From contig NZ_CP150277.1 of NCBI RefSeq assembly GCF_037977385.1, positions 2,271,001 to 2,335,000 on the forward strand: a stretch of DNA of 64,000 nucleotides. The letters run 5' to 3'. Within the stretch, counting starts at the first letter, position 1; each line of letters opens with the position of its first letter. The notes under the pieces were generated by a model. That model was given only the letters and a program-made list of their open reading frames with translations, was not told where the DNA came from and ran no database searches. The stretch is from Terribacillus sp. FSL K6-0262 (lineage in GTDB: Bacteria; Bacillota; Bacilli; Bacillales; Amphibacillaceae). The translations under genes and the position numbers were made by a program. Shown one piece after another: positions 1 through 8,172 of this stretch.

Positions 1-719
1 TGCTTGATTACGTACTGACCAATGCATCAGAGGATGATCTACACAGCGGGAGGCTCGTCAAGACCATCGTGACGACTGAAATGGGACGCGCAGTGGCAGC
101 ATCATATGGCGTGGAGACGATTGATACGCTGACGGGGTTCAAATATATCGGTGAGAAAATCAAGCAATTCGAAACCACCGGCGAGAAATTCCTCTTTGGC
201 TATGAAGAGAGCTACGGTTATTTGATCGGTGATTTCGTACGTGATAAGGATGCTGTACAGGCTGCTATGATCGCTTGTGAAATGGCTGCTCACTGGCGGG
301 CGCAAGGCAAGACGCTGCTGGAGGCATTGCATGTACTTTACGAAAAGCATGGCTACTTCCTGGAGGATCTTCATTCCATCACATTGAAAGGTAAAGATGG
401 TGCCGCGAAGATCGCAGCGATGATGGATGCTGTCCGTGCCGATACACCACAGGAGCTTGGCGGTCTGAAGATCATTGCAGTGGAGGATTATTCCGCACAG
501 ACACGCCGTCATCTCGAGTCTGGTTCTGAAGAGAAGCTGACACTTCCTCAGGAAAATGTCATAAAGCTGCTTCTTGAGAAGGATAGCTGGGTGTGTCTGC
601 GTCCATCCGGAACGGAACCGAAAATCAAAAGCTATTATGGTGTCAGCAGCGCGAGCTACGAAAGCAGCTTGAAGCTATTGGAGAAGCTGAAAGCAGATCT
701 TGGCAAGTATCTGCAATAA
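1..719 (+). CDS. Phospho-sugar mutase (phosphoglucomutase type), C-terminal part
   Basis: The frame is open from base 3 with no start, so the gene is cut by the window edge; 238 residues remain. The sugar-binding loop GYEESYGY and the C-terminal phosphate-binding loop RPSGTEPKIK are both visible, as expected for the alpha-D-phosphohexomutase family. The sequence fits the Bacillus PgcA-type phosphoglucomutase, which interconverts glucose 1-phosphate and glucose 6-phosphate for UDP-glucose and teichoic acid glucolipid synthesis; that exact substrate is inferred. The active-site serine and metal-binding domains lie upstream, outside the window. No clear intrinsic terminator directly follows; the next promoter begins 5 bases after the stop. 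Confidence 0.85.
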   Translation, partial: LDYVLTNASEDDLHSGRLVKTIVTTEMGRAVAASYGVETIDTLTGFKYIGEKIKQFETTGEKFLFGYEESYGYLIGDFVRDKDAVQAAMIACEMAAHWRAQGKTLLEALHVLYEKHGYFLEDLHSITLKGKDGAAKIAAMMDAVRADTPQELGGLKIIAVEDYSAQTRRHLESGSEEKLTLPQENVIKLLLEKDSWVCLRPSGTEPKIKSYYGVSSASYESSLKLLEKLKADLGKYLQ

Positions 720-723
720 GCAG

Positions 724-752
724 TTGACATTGTTCTGATATTCGACTACACT
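724..752 (+). promoter_or_regulatory. SigA promoter of the terC riboswitch transcript
   Basis: TTGACA (724-729), a 17-base spacer and TACACT (747-752). The predicted start near 759 lies just ahead of the riboswitch aptamer. Confidence 0.7.
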
Positions 753-774
753 GAGTGTGTGATAAGCGCAATAT

Positions 775-897
775 GCTTTTAAAGGGGAGTAGCTACACAA
801 TAAAGTCGTCATTCCGAGAGAAATCTCCGGCTTTATTGGCAACTCAGACGTTGTTAGCGAGACCTTTACCATCTTGGTAAAGGTCTCGCTTTTTTTG
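775..897 (+). promoter_or_regulatory. yybP-ykoY manganese riboswitch with intrinsic terminator
   Basis: The conserved AAAGGGGAGTAGC opening (781-793) and the closing GCGAGACCTTTACC (857-870) are the hallmarks of the yybP-ykoY family. TAAAGG (780-785) can pair with CCTTTA (863-868) to form P1. The same CCTTTACC arm pairs with GGTAAAGG (875-882) in a terminator that ends in seven T residues (857-897). The two structures exclude each other, so metal binding should favour read-through: an ON switch for the exporter gene downstream. Confidence 0.88.
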
Positions 898-978
898 ATA
901 AAAAGCGTTACGCCTTCACTAAGATGGAGTATGATTGCAAAGAAAGTCGCATACTACACATAAAAGGAGCGTAACTAC

Positions 979-1764
979 ATGGATGCACAATTACTTTTAG
1001 AGTATGGCTGGGTTCTGATCGTCCTTGTCGGACTGGAAGGTATTCTTGCCGCGGATAACGCATTGGTACTCGCAATCATGGTTAGGCATTTGCCTGAAAA
1101 ACAGCGTAAAAAAGCACTTTTCTATGGGCTGCTCGGGGCATTTATCCTCCGCTTCGCATCCCTATTCGTCATTTCCTTCCTTGTCGATGTTTGGCAAGTA
1201 CAGGCAATAGGTGCTGCGTATCTACTGTTCATATCCATAAAGAACCTGTACGACAAGTTCAGTTCTAAAAATGATGATGTCACTAATAAGAAGCCGAAAA
1301 AAGAAAGTGGCTTCTGGATGACGGTCTTGAAAGTCGAACTTGCCGACCTTGCTTTTGCGGTCGATTCCATCCTTGCTGCGGTAGCACTGGCTGTTGCACT
1401 TCCGCCGACAGGCTGGGGAGAAGTAGGAAGTTTGGATACCGGACAATTCGCTGTCGTCCTTGCAGGCGGAATGATCGGTATCATCATCATGCGATTTGCA
1501 GCGAACATTTTCGTTGACTTGCTCCATACACGACCTGCTTTGGAAGTAGCAGCTTTCGTCATCGTCGGATGGGTAGGTGTAAAGCTGGTCGTGAGCACGC
1601 TCTCCCACGACTCACTTGGCGTACTGCCGCATGATTTTGCACATTCGACTGCGTGGAAGCTTATCTTCTATGGTGTACTGGTCGCTATTGCCGTGATCGG
1701 CTGGATTGTGTCTGGCAAAAATAAAGTCGAGCATAAGAAAGAGGATTCTGCTCAAACTGAATAA
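979..1764 (+). CDS. TerC-family membrane protein, probable manganese exporter
   Basis: 261-residue integral membrane protein of the TerC family, close in size to B. subtilis YkoY (MeeY). Family members export Mn2+ and help metallate secreted proteins. The conserved membrane acidic pairs are present: AADN at residues 24-27 and FAVDS near residue 127. About seven hydrophobic segments are visible, with a charged cytoplasmic loop around residues 90-110 and a lysine-rich tail. RBS AAAAGGAG (962-969) precedes ATG at 979. The gene lies alone behind the manganese riboswitch and is closed by its own terminator, so expression should follow cytoplasmic Mn2+. Confidence 0.88.
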   Translation: MDAQLLLEYGWVLIVLVGLEGILAADNALVLAIMVRHLPEKQRKKALFYGLLGAFILRFASLFVISFLVDVWQVQAIGAAYLLFISIKNLYDKFSSKNDDVTNKKPKKESGFWMTVLKVELADLAFAVDSILAAVALAVALPPTGWGEVGSLDTGQFAVVLAGGMIGIIIMRFAANIFVDLLHTRPALEVAAFVIVGWVGVKLVVSTLSHDSLGVLPHDFAHSTAWKLIFYGVLVAIAVIGWIVSGKNKVEHKKEDSAQTE

Positions 1765-1770
1765 ACTATA

Positions 1771-1806
1771 AAAGACCTTTCACTTAATGGTGAAAGGTCT
1801 TTTTTG
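1771..1806 (+). terminator. Intrinsic terminator of terC
   Basis: Inverted repeat AAAGACCTTTCAC / GTGAAAGGTCTTT followed by a T run. Confidence 0.9.
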
Positions 1807-1816
1807 AACAGACATT

Positions 1817-1845
1817 TTGTCTTTCAAGCTGAGAAGCGTTAAAAT
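1817..1845 (+). promoter_or_regulatory. SigA promoter of the osmC-like gene
   Basis: TTGTCT (1817-1822), a 17-base spacer, TAAAAT (1840-1845), 38 bases ahead of the start codon. Confidence 0.6.
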
Positions 1846-1883
1846 AGAAGACAGCATATAGATAGCAGAAGGGGACGAGTACC

Positions 1884-2342
1884 ATGTCAGAACATCATTT
1901 TCATTTAGCGGCAGCCTGGCCGGGAGGAAGGAACAGCTCCGGTACAATCGAAGCAGGAAATCTGAAGACAGAAATCAGCATTCCGCCAGAAATGGGTGGT
2001 CCTGGCATCGGTACGAATCCGGATGAGATGCTGCTCGGAGCAGCGGCTACTTGCTATATCATCACTTTGGCAGCAATGATTGAACGGGCTCACCTGCCGC
2101 TGTCATCCATGAAATTGGAGTCGGAAGGCATCGTTGATGAAACCAATGGTGTGATCACATACAAGCGAATCATCCATCGGCCGACAGTATATTTAAAAGA
2201 AGAGGCGACGGAAAAGCAATTCCATATGCTGGAGAAGCTTGCTGTCAAAGCGGAAGAGAGCTGTATGATCACAAGAGCGATAAAAGGCAATGTAGAAGTG
2301 AGTCTGGAGGCAGACTTGCATATCGAGAAGCACCCTAAATAA
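1884..2342 (+). CDS. OsmC/Ohr-family peroxiredoxin-like protein
   Basis: 152-residue OsmC/Ohr-fold protein. The two family cysteines are visible: Cys57 in GAAATCYIITLAAM and Cys127 in KAEESCMITRAIKG. In characterised relatives this pair reduces organic hydroperoxides. The opening (HFHLAAAWPGGRNSSG) resembles the subgroup annotated as SACOL1771-type peroxiredoxins in staphylococci, not classical OhrA. The start codon follows GAAGGGGA (1868-1875). zur begins 27 bases after the stop with no terminator between, so the two genes probably share a transcript. The in vivo substrate is unknown. Confidence 0.82.
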   Translation: MSEHHFHLAAAWPGGRNSSGTIEAGNLKTEISIPPEMGGPGIGTNPDEMLLGAAATCYIITLAAMIERAHLPLSSMKLESEGIVDETNGVITYKRIIHRPTVYLKEEATEKQFHMLEKLAVKAEESCMITRAIKGNVEVSLEADLHIEKHPK

Positions 2343-2369
2343 TTTTGCAAGATAAAGGACGGAAAGCGT

Positions 2370-2783
2370 ATGAATAGTGAACGTGCGATGCATATTCTGA
2401 AGGAAAATGGCTTTAAACAGACAAAGCAGCGCGAAAAACTGCTGGATATTTTCCAGAAACGATCCCAGTATTCCGCGGTGACCGATCTTTGGAAAGAATT
2501 TCGAGAGGATTTTCCAAGCGCAAGTTATGATACTGTGTACAGAAATCTTTATACGATGTCGGAGCTTGGCATCCTGGAGATGACAACAATAGATGGAGAT
2601 AAGCATTTCCGTTTCCATTGCAATATAGAAGGCCATCATCATCACTTCATCTGTAAGCAATGCGGCATAACGAAAGCGATTGATGTCTGCCCGATAGCAG
2701 ACGTGCAAACAGCGCTGCCGGGCGGCTATACAATAGAAAACCATAACTTCGAGGTGTATGGCATTTGTCCTGCCTGTCAATAA
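2370..2783 (+). CDS. zur: Zinc uptake repressor Zur (Fur family)
   Basis: 137-residue Fur-family repressor. A winged helix occupies residues 10-80 (SASYDTVYRNLYTMSELGILE). The metal-rich segment HHHHFICKQCG (89-99) is followed by the closing CPAC (133-136). Cys95/Cys98 and Cys133/Cys136 form the structural zinc site. The segment HHHHFICKQCGITKAIDVCP is very close to B. subtilis Zur and unlike Fur or PerR. Two sequences matching the Zur operator lie immediately downstream, in the znuA promoter, which supports the assignment. The protein should repress zinc uptake when Zn2+ is sufficient. Confidence 0.9.
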   Translation: MNSERAMHILKENGFKQTKQREKLLDIFQKRSQYSAVTDLWKEFREDFPSASYDTVYRNLYTMSELGILEMTTIDGDKHFRFHCNIEGHHHHFICKQCGITKAIDVCPIADVQTALPGGYTIENHNFEVYGICPACQ

Positions 2784-2813
2784 TTGATTGATAGGCAGTA
2801 TTTTTTGTGACAG

Positions 2814-2859
2814 AAACGTAATAATTACTGTTTACAGATAGTAATGGTTACGATATAAT
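2814..2859 (+). promoter_or_regulatory. znuA promoter overlapped by two Zur operators
   Basis: Promoter TTTACA (2831-2836), 17-base spacer, TATAAT (2854-2859). Operator 1 is the perfect palindrome GTAAT-A-ATTAC (2818-2828), just upstream of the -35. Operator 2 is GTAAT-G-GTTAC followed by GA (2841-2853), which lies in the spacer. Both match the Bacillus Zur consensus TCGTAATNATTACGA at most positions. Bound Zur would block RNA polymerase directly. Confidence 0.85.
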
Positions 2860-2896
2860 CTCGATTAGAGCTTATATCGTAACGGGAGGAATACCA

Positions 2897-3928
2897 TTGT
2901 TGAAGAAATCGTTATTTTTAATCAGTACAGCCCTGCTTTTCGTTTTGCTTGCAGCTTGTTCGGACAGCGGAAGTCAAGAAAGTTCGGAGAATGGCAAAAT
3001 GAAGATATATACCACCATCTATCCGATTCAATACTTTGCCGAAAGAATTGGCGGGGACCAAGTGGAAGTGGAGTCCGTGATCCCAGCTGGCAGTGACGCA
3101 CATAGCTTCGAACCAACCTCGAATCAGATGGTCGATATTGCGAAAGCAGATGCTTTCCTGTATTCAAGTGATGAACTGGAAACATATGCCAAGACGATCG
3201 CGGATGCTGTCGGTGACGAGGATGTAAAGATTGCCCAGCTTGCAGATGGCATCAATTTGCTTCCTTTTGATGAAGAACATGAGCATAGCCATGGAGAGGC
3301 AACAGAGGAAGAGCACGATCATAGCCACGAAGAAGCAACAGAAGAAGAACACGATCATAGTGAAGAATCAGCAGAAGAAGCACATCACCATGATCATGGC
3401 AGTATCGATCCGCATTACTGGCTTGATCCAGAACGTGCAAAACAGATGGCGGAAAATATGAAGAATACCCTTGTAGAACTGGATCCTGACAACGAAACGA
3501 CTTATGAGGACAATTACAAGGCAGTCGCAGAAGAATTGGATGAGCTTGATCAGAAATTCCAGCAGGCGGTCGAAGGAAAAGAAAATAAGAAAATCATCGT
3601 GTCCCATGCTGCATATGGATACTGGGAAGACCGTTACGGTATTGAGCAGATTGCCATAACTGGTTTATCCCCAACGAATGAACCTTCTCAGCAGGAATTA
3701 GAGGAGATCATCCATACGGCAGAAGATAATAAATTGAACTATGTACTGTTCGAACAGAATATTTCGCCGAAGGTGGCAACCATCGTACAGGATGAAATCG
3801 GGGCTGATGTCCTCAGGATCCACAATTTGGAGACCATTACCGAGGATGAAATCGATGCTGGCGAAGATTATTTCAGTCTGATGAACAAGAATATTGAAAC
3901 GTTGGAGCAAGCTTTGACCAATGAATGA
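2897..3928 (+). CDS. znuA: Zinc-binding lipoprotein ZnuA (AdcA/TroA family)
   Basis: 343-residue substrate-binding lipoprotein of the cluster A-I metal ABC transporters. The N-terminal signal ends in the lipobox LLAAC, with lipidated Cys at about residue 21. The metal ligands characteristic of zinc binders follow: His in SDAHSFEPT, His in DPHYWLDP, His in VSHAAYGYW and an acidic ligand in the C-terminal lobe. Residues 125-168 form a His/Glu-rich loop with repeated HDHS units, typical of zinc scavenging proteins. The TTG start at 2897 follows GGGAGG (2884-2889). No permease or ATPase gene lies in this window, so partners must be encoded elsewhere. Confidence 0.9.
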   Translation: MLKKSLFLISTALLFVLLAACSDSGSQESSENGKMKIYTTIYPIQYFAERIGGDQVEVESVIPAGSDAHSFEPTSNQMVDIAKADAFLYSSDELETYAKTIADAVGDEDVKIAQLADGINLLPFDEEHEHSHGEATEEEHDHSHEEATEEEHDHSEESAEEAHHHDHGSIDPHYWLDPERAKQMAENMKNTLVELDPDNETTYEDNYKAVAEELDELDQKFQQAVEGKENKKIIVSHAAYGYWEDRYGIEQIAITGLSPTNEPSQQELEEIIHTAEDNKLNYVLFEQNISPKVATIVQDEIGADVLRIHNLETITEDEIDAGEDYFSLMNKNIETLEQALTNE

Positions 3929-3935
3929 ACTGCCT

Positions 3936-3971
3936 AAGGCTGCCCGAGTTTATCTCGGGCAGCCTTTTATT
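3936..3971 (+). terminator. Intrinsic terminator of znuA
   Basis: 13-bp inverted repeat AAGGCTGCCCGAG / CTCGGGCAGCCTT with a five-base loop, then TTTTATT. Confidence 0.9.
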
Positions 3972-4049
3972 AATCCTTATGTTTCGTGAATATTCTAATT
4001 TTAATATATAATGAAGATGTACATAAGTTTGTTTATGGAGGGGTTTGCA

Positions 4050-5294
4050 ATGAAAAAATTCGAAGAACAGCTGCAGCAATTCGCCAGACTGGCCATCCAG
4101 ACCGGCGTTAATCTGCAAAAGGGACAAGGGCTTCTGCTGGTTGCACCAATCGAAGCGGTACGCTTCGTCCGGATGGTTGCAGAAGAGGCGTATAAAGCAG
4201 GAGCTAAAGATGTACATACAGAATGGATCGATGACGAGCTGGTTCTTCAACGCTATAACCATGCTCCGATTGAATTTCTGGAGAACGTGCCTGCATGGAA
4301 ATTCCATGCCCGCAATGAGATGGTGAAGGATGACTATGCAGTTCTGAATATCCTCGGTGAAAATCCAGATTTACTGGAAAAAGCCGATGGGGATAAAGTG
4401 GCGGCGTATATGAAATCAGCTGGAAAAGGACTGACACCTTATCGGGACTGGATGATGAAAGATAAAATGCAATGGTCGATTGTCGCTTATCCGACAGCAG
4501 CCTGGTCCAAAAAGGTATTCCCTGACAAATCCATCGAGGAGGCGCAGGAAGCCATGATGGAAGAAATCCTGCGCATCAGCCGGGTCACTGGAAATACAGA
4601 CCCGAATGAAGCTTGGAAAGCGCATAATAAACAGCTGCATCTTGCAGCGGACTTCATGAATAAGCAGCAGTTCTCCAAATTGATCTATAAGTCCAAGGGA
4701 ACAGACTTAACAATCGAGCTGCCAAAGGGTCATATTTGGAGTGGTGGTTCAGGTCCTACAGAAGCAGGGGTAGAATTCAACGCTAATATCCCTACGGAAG
4801 AAGTATTCACGATGCCGCATAAGAACGGCGTAAATGGAACGGTATCCAGCACCTTGCCATACAACTTCAATGGTCAGCTGATCGAAAACTTCCAGCTGAC
4901 ATTCAAGGATGGCGAAGTGGTGGACTATAAGGCAGAAAAAGGCGAGAAAGCGCTGAAAAATCTGCTGGAAGCTGATCCCGGCTCCAAACGTCTTGGGGAA
5001 GTGGCGCTAGTTCCGCATAAATCACCGGTATCACAATCGGGTTTGATTTTTTATAATACATTGTTCGATGAAAATGCATCGTGCCACCTTGCATTAGGGA
5101 AGGCGTATCCGACTTGTATTGCAGGCGGCAATGATATGACTGCTGCAGAACTTGAGGCAGCGGGTGTGAATGACAGCATCATGCATGAAGATTTCATGAT
5201 CGGGTCAGCTGATCTTGATATCGATGGTGTAAAAGAAGACGGCACCACTGTGGCTGTCTTCCGTCAAGGAGCCTGGGCGCTCGAGTTCAACTGA
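4050..5294 (+). CDS. ampS: M29-family metallo-aminopeptidase (AmpS type)
   Basis: 414-residue aminopeptidase of peptidase family M29 (AmpS/PepS/aminopeptidase T), a cytoplasmic two-metal enzyme that trims N-terminal residues from peptides. Family segments visible are the N-terminal MKKFEEQLQQFARLAIQTG, the substrate/metal region GPTEAGVEFNANIPTEEVFTMP, and the C-terminal metal ligands in HLALGKAYP and MHEDFMIGSADLDIDG. ATG at 4050 is chosen because TGGAGGGG (4036-4043) sits seven bases upstream. An in-frame ATG at 4011 overlaps a TATAAT -10 element (4007-4012) and is unlikely to be used. The gene converges with ligD, whose stop is adjacent. Confidence 0.88.
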   Translation: MKKFEEQLQQFARLAIQTGVNLQKGQGLLLVAPIEAVRFVRMVAEEAYKAGAKDVHTEWIDDELVLQRYNHAPIEFLENVPAWKFHARNEMVKDDYAVLNILGENPDLLEKADGDKVAAYMKSAGKGLTPYRDWMMKDKMQWSIVAYPTAAWSKKVFPDKSIEEAQEAMMEEILRISRVTGNTDPNEAWKAHNKQLHLAADFMNKQQFSKLIYKSKGTDLTIELPKGHIWSGGSGPTEAGVEFNANIPTEEVFTMPHKNGVNGTVSSTLPYNFNGQLIENFQLTFKDGEVVDYKAEKGEKALKNLLEADPGSKRLGEVALVPHKSPVSQSGLIFYNTLFDENASCHLALGKAYPTCIAGGNDMTAAELEAAGVNDSIMHEDFMIGSADLDIDGVKEDGTTVAVFRQGAWALEFN

Positions 5295-7079
5295 TCAAAC
5301 CAAGCGGAGAATCGAATCCAGTCTTTGGCTGTTCCTGGCTTCTTCATAAGAAGCAAAGGGGCAGCCTTTTTGCCGTATGCGCTCCGGAACAGTATAAATG
5401 GTGAAGTCATCCAGTGTTAGCCCTGGATTTACTTCTTCCCAGAATAATGGAGTGCTGACAGTACCACTTGTCCGCTTCCGGGCGGTGTAAGGAACCGGTA
5501 ATGTTTTCCCCTTCCCGAACTGAACATAGTCGATATACAGACGCTCATGTCGATTCTTTTTCATTCTCTCGATTGTAAAAAGATCAGGATGCTGCTGGAC
5601 GAGTAATCTTGCCAAAGCTTCGGTGAAGGTGCCTGCTTCTTCATAGCTGAGCTGCTTATCTGGCAATGGAATGTACAGCTGCAGTCCTTTGCTGCCGGAA
5701 GTCTTTATGAATGCATGGAGATGCATTTGATCAAGCCAGTCTTTAAGCAGATTGGCAGCCTTGATTGCCAATGGAAGGGCATCTTCTGCCGGCGGATCAA
5801 GGTCGATGGCGATTTCCTGCGGCGATTCGCTGCCGATATGGTGAAAAGGGGCATGGAATTCGATGCTCCCATGGTTCGCAAACCAGATGAGAGTCTGAAG
5901 ATCCGGGCATTGCAGCGCCTTCGTATCAGGAATGAAGTCTGGGGCATAATCTGGCCTGTGCTTCTGATAAAAGAAATCTGCTTCAACCCCGTCAGGACAG
6001 CGGATGATTGTCATTTCCCTATTTATCATATGGGGTAGCATGAACGGTGCCACTGCCCGGATATAAAGCAGGTAACGCAGCTTATCGATTCGCGCCTCTT
6101 CCCAGTAAAGCTTGTCCAGCTTGCTTAATTCAACTGTTTCCGGAAATTGGGCAAGATCAATGGCTGCTTGCTGTATTGTGCAATCAGCTGCTGCTATGGT
6201 CGGTGTCAAACTATGGAATCTCGGTTCGCGCAGCTCTTCGTCTGCCTGGCCAAGGCAGTCGATTTTTGCGCAGATGGCTGGAGGGAGTATCAGAAGATTA
6301 TTGTCCTTGTTCCCGTTCTCTTTAAAAAAGGCAGTAAGAGCATGGCGCTCAGCCTCTTCCATCCCATGCTTGCATTTTCCGATCGGCACGAAATGACCAT
6401 GCTCATCTGCCAGCTGAGCATGGAAATAATCATTTTCTTTATCGTATGCTGTCAGCACTGCTGTGATCGTGCGCCAATTCTTTATTTTGTACCAATCGTG
6501 ATGCTGTTTGCCTGCCTTATAAGTACTGGAAGAGCGCTTGGCGATGATGCCTTCCCCTTGATGCAGGATGACAGATTCCAAAAGCGTCCCAGGTTCTGAA
6601 TGATAAGCTACATATTTTACAGCTGCCGGCTGTCCTTCGAATGAATGGATGAGTTCTTGCAGTGCTTGCTTGCGCGAAGTGAGCCGCCGTCTTTCCTGCT
6701 TTTTGCCGGCATCGATAAGTAAATCGAAAGCCATCAGCACAGCAGGGCGTGCAGCTGCAATCCGTTCGATTCGATCGGCTGATTTCAACCGTCCGCGAGT
6801 TTGCAGCAAACCAAAGTCCCCGCTCAATATGTTTTTCGGTACGATTAATTCCCCATCGATTGTGAAAGGGATATGTGCATCCACTGCATGCCTTTGCTGT
6901 TCGCAGTAGGTGATGATCTCCGGGAATTGGGCGGTCAAATCGATGCCATTTTTGCTTGTCAGCGTCACGCTGTCCTTGGTGACGTTCAGTACAGCCCGGA
7001 AACCGTCATATTTGACTTCATATATCCAGTCTTCCCCGACAGGATAGGTATCCTGATAGATCGGTTTCATTACCTCCAT
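5295..7079 (-). CDS. ligD: ATP-dependent DNA ligase D (ligase plus polymerase domains)
   Basis: 594 residues in the Bacillus arrangement: ligase first, polymerase second, no phosphoesterase domain. Ligase motif I is YEVKYDGFR with adenylated Lys23; motif IV is EGIIAKR (176-182) and motif V DWYKIK (195-200). The archaeo-eukaryotic primase-type polymerase starts near residue 310, with catalytic IAIDLDP (Asp426, Asp428) and Asp517 in LYIDYVQFGKG. The start at 7079 follows AAAAAGGAGAG. It is divergent from ku, its functional partner in non-homologous end joining. In B. subtilis the pair protects germinating spores under SigG control; I could not identify a convincing SigG promoter in the 96-base gap here. 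Confidence 0.95.
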   Translation of the reverse strand: MEVMKPIYQDTYPVGEDWIYEVKYDGFRAVLNVTKDSVTLTSKNGIDLTAQFPEIITYCEQQRHAVDAHIPFTIDGELIVPKNILSGDFGLLQTRGRLKSADRIERIAAARPAVLMAFDLLIDAGKKQERRRLTSRKQALQELIHSFEGQPAAVKYVAYHSEPGTLLESVILHQGEGIIAKRSSSTYKAGKQHHDWYKIKNWRTITAVLTAYDKENDYFHAQLADEHGHFVPIGKCKHGMEEAERHALTAFFKENGNKDNNLLILPPAICAKIDCLGQADEELREPRFHSLTPTIAAADCTIQQAAIDLAQFPETVELSKLDKLYWEEARIDKLRYLLYIRAVAPFMLPHMINREMTIIRCPDGVEADFFYQKHRPDYAPDFIPDTKALQCPDLQTLIWFANHGSIEFHAPFHHIGSESPQEIAIDLDPPAEDALPLAIKAANLLKDWLDQMHLHAFIKTSGSKGLQLYIPLPDKQLSYEEAGTFTEALARLLVQQHPDLFTIERMKKNRHERLYIDYVQFGKGKTLPVPYTARKRTSGTVSTPLFWEEVNPGLTLDDFTIYTVPERIRQKGCPFASYEEARNSQRLDSILRLV

Positions 7080-7175
7080 TGATATTCTCTCCTTTTTCTC
7101 TAGTTTGAGAGCATTCTGCCGGAATTAAACATAGAACAGACGTACAAACTAGGCTAAAAAGGAGTGAAGAGTTCA

Positions 7176-8024
7176 ATGCATACGATGTGGAAGGGAACAA
7201 TCAGCTTCGGACTTGTGAATATTCCAGTGAAAATGCATGCTGCCACGGAAAATAAAGACGTGAAGTTGCGGCAGCTGCATAAAGAGTGCAATACACCGGT
7301 CAAATATGAGAAAGTATGTCCGCATTGTGAGAAGGAACTGCAGGCAGAAGATATTGTCAAAGCCTATGAATACACGAAAAATAAATTCGTCGTACTTGAT
7401 GAAGAAGAATTGCAGGCATTACAAAAGGAGCAGGAAGACAAAGCGGTGGAAATCGTTGACTTTGTCAGCTTGGAGGAAATAGATCCCATTTATTTCGAAC
7501 GCTGCTATTACCTGTCTCCGAATGAAGGAGGGACCAAGGCGTACAGTTTATTGCGAAAGGCACTGGAAGAGACGGGCAAAATAGGGGTAGCCTCGATGAT
7601 CATCCGTTCCAAGCAGCAGCTCGCCGTCATCCGGGTATATCAGAATGTGCTGGTCGTTGAGACGATTCATTATCCGGATGAGGTGCGGAGTGTGGCTGAT
7701 GTGCCGAATATCCCGGCGGAAGACAGCATTGCCGAAAAAGAGCTCACAACAGCCAAGCTGCTCATCGAACAGCTTACAGCTACCTTCGATCCGGACAAAT
7801 ATAATGATGAATATCGTGAGGCCTTGCTCGATCTCATTCAGGCAAAACGCGATCATGAAGACGTTCATATCCCGACAGCGAAGAAACAGCCGAGCAATGT
7901 CACCAATCTGATGGATGCCCTGCAGGCATCACTGGATAAAGCGAAGAAGGATAAACCAGCCGCCAAGAAGACGACAAGGCGAAAAACTTCGGCACGGGCA
8001 AAAAAGAAGCCTGAAGCTGGATAA
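7176..8024 (+). CDS. ku: Non-homologous end-joining protein Ku
   Basis: 282-residue prokaryotic Ku. It opens with the typical WKGTISFGLVNIPVKM and contains the Ku core barrel (YLSPNEGGTKAYSLLRKAL). The tail from about residue 235 is strongly basic (KKDKPAAKKTTRRKTSARAKKK), like the DNA-binding C-termini of other bacterial Ku proteins. The homodimer threads onto broken ends and recruits LigD, encoded divergently next door. ATG at 7176 is preferred: RBS AAAAAGGAG (7156-7164) is 11 bases upstream, and the alternative GTG at 7164 lies inside the RBS. Confidence 0.95.
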   Translation: MHTMWKGTISFGLVNIPVKMHAATENKDVKLRQLHKECNTPVKYEKVCPHCEKELQAEDIVKAYEYTKNKFVVLDEEELQALQKEQEDKAVEIVDFVSLEEIDPIYFERCYYLSPNEGGTKAYSLLRKALEETGKIGVASMIIRSKQQLAVIRVYQNVLVVETIHYPDEVRSVADVPNIPAEDSIAEKELTTAKLLIEQLTATFDPDKYNDEYREALLDLIQAKRDHEDVHIPTAKKQPSNVTNLMDALQASLDKAKKDKPAAKKTTRRKTSARAKKKPEAG

Positions 8025-8172
8025 TCTTTCCCGTCATTTTACGCTTGTATTTCGTAGATGACAGTCTTTTGACAGCTAGCTAACAAGTCGATGAAGAATG
8101 GGCATAAGCTATAGCGTTTCTGCTGTTTGCTCCTTACGATGGAAGGAATACATCCTAGAAGGAAGCGATAGT

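Noticed and set aside
4011..4049. Upstream in-frame ATG for the M29 aminopeptidase
   Set aside because: It overlaps a TATAAT -10 element and lacks an RBS; the ATG at 4050 has both spacing and homology.
7080..7175. SigG promoter between ligD and ku
   Set aside because: Partial matches exist on both strands, but none has both boxes at the right spacing.
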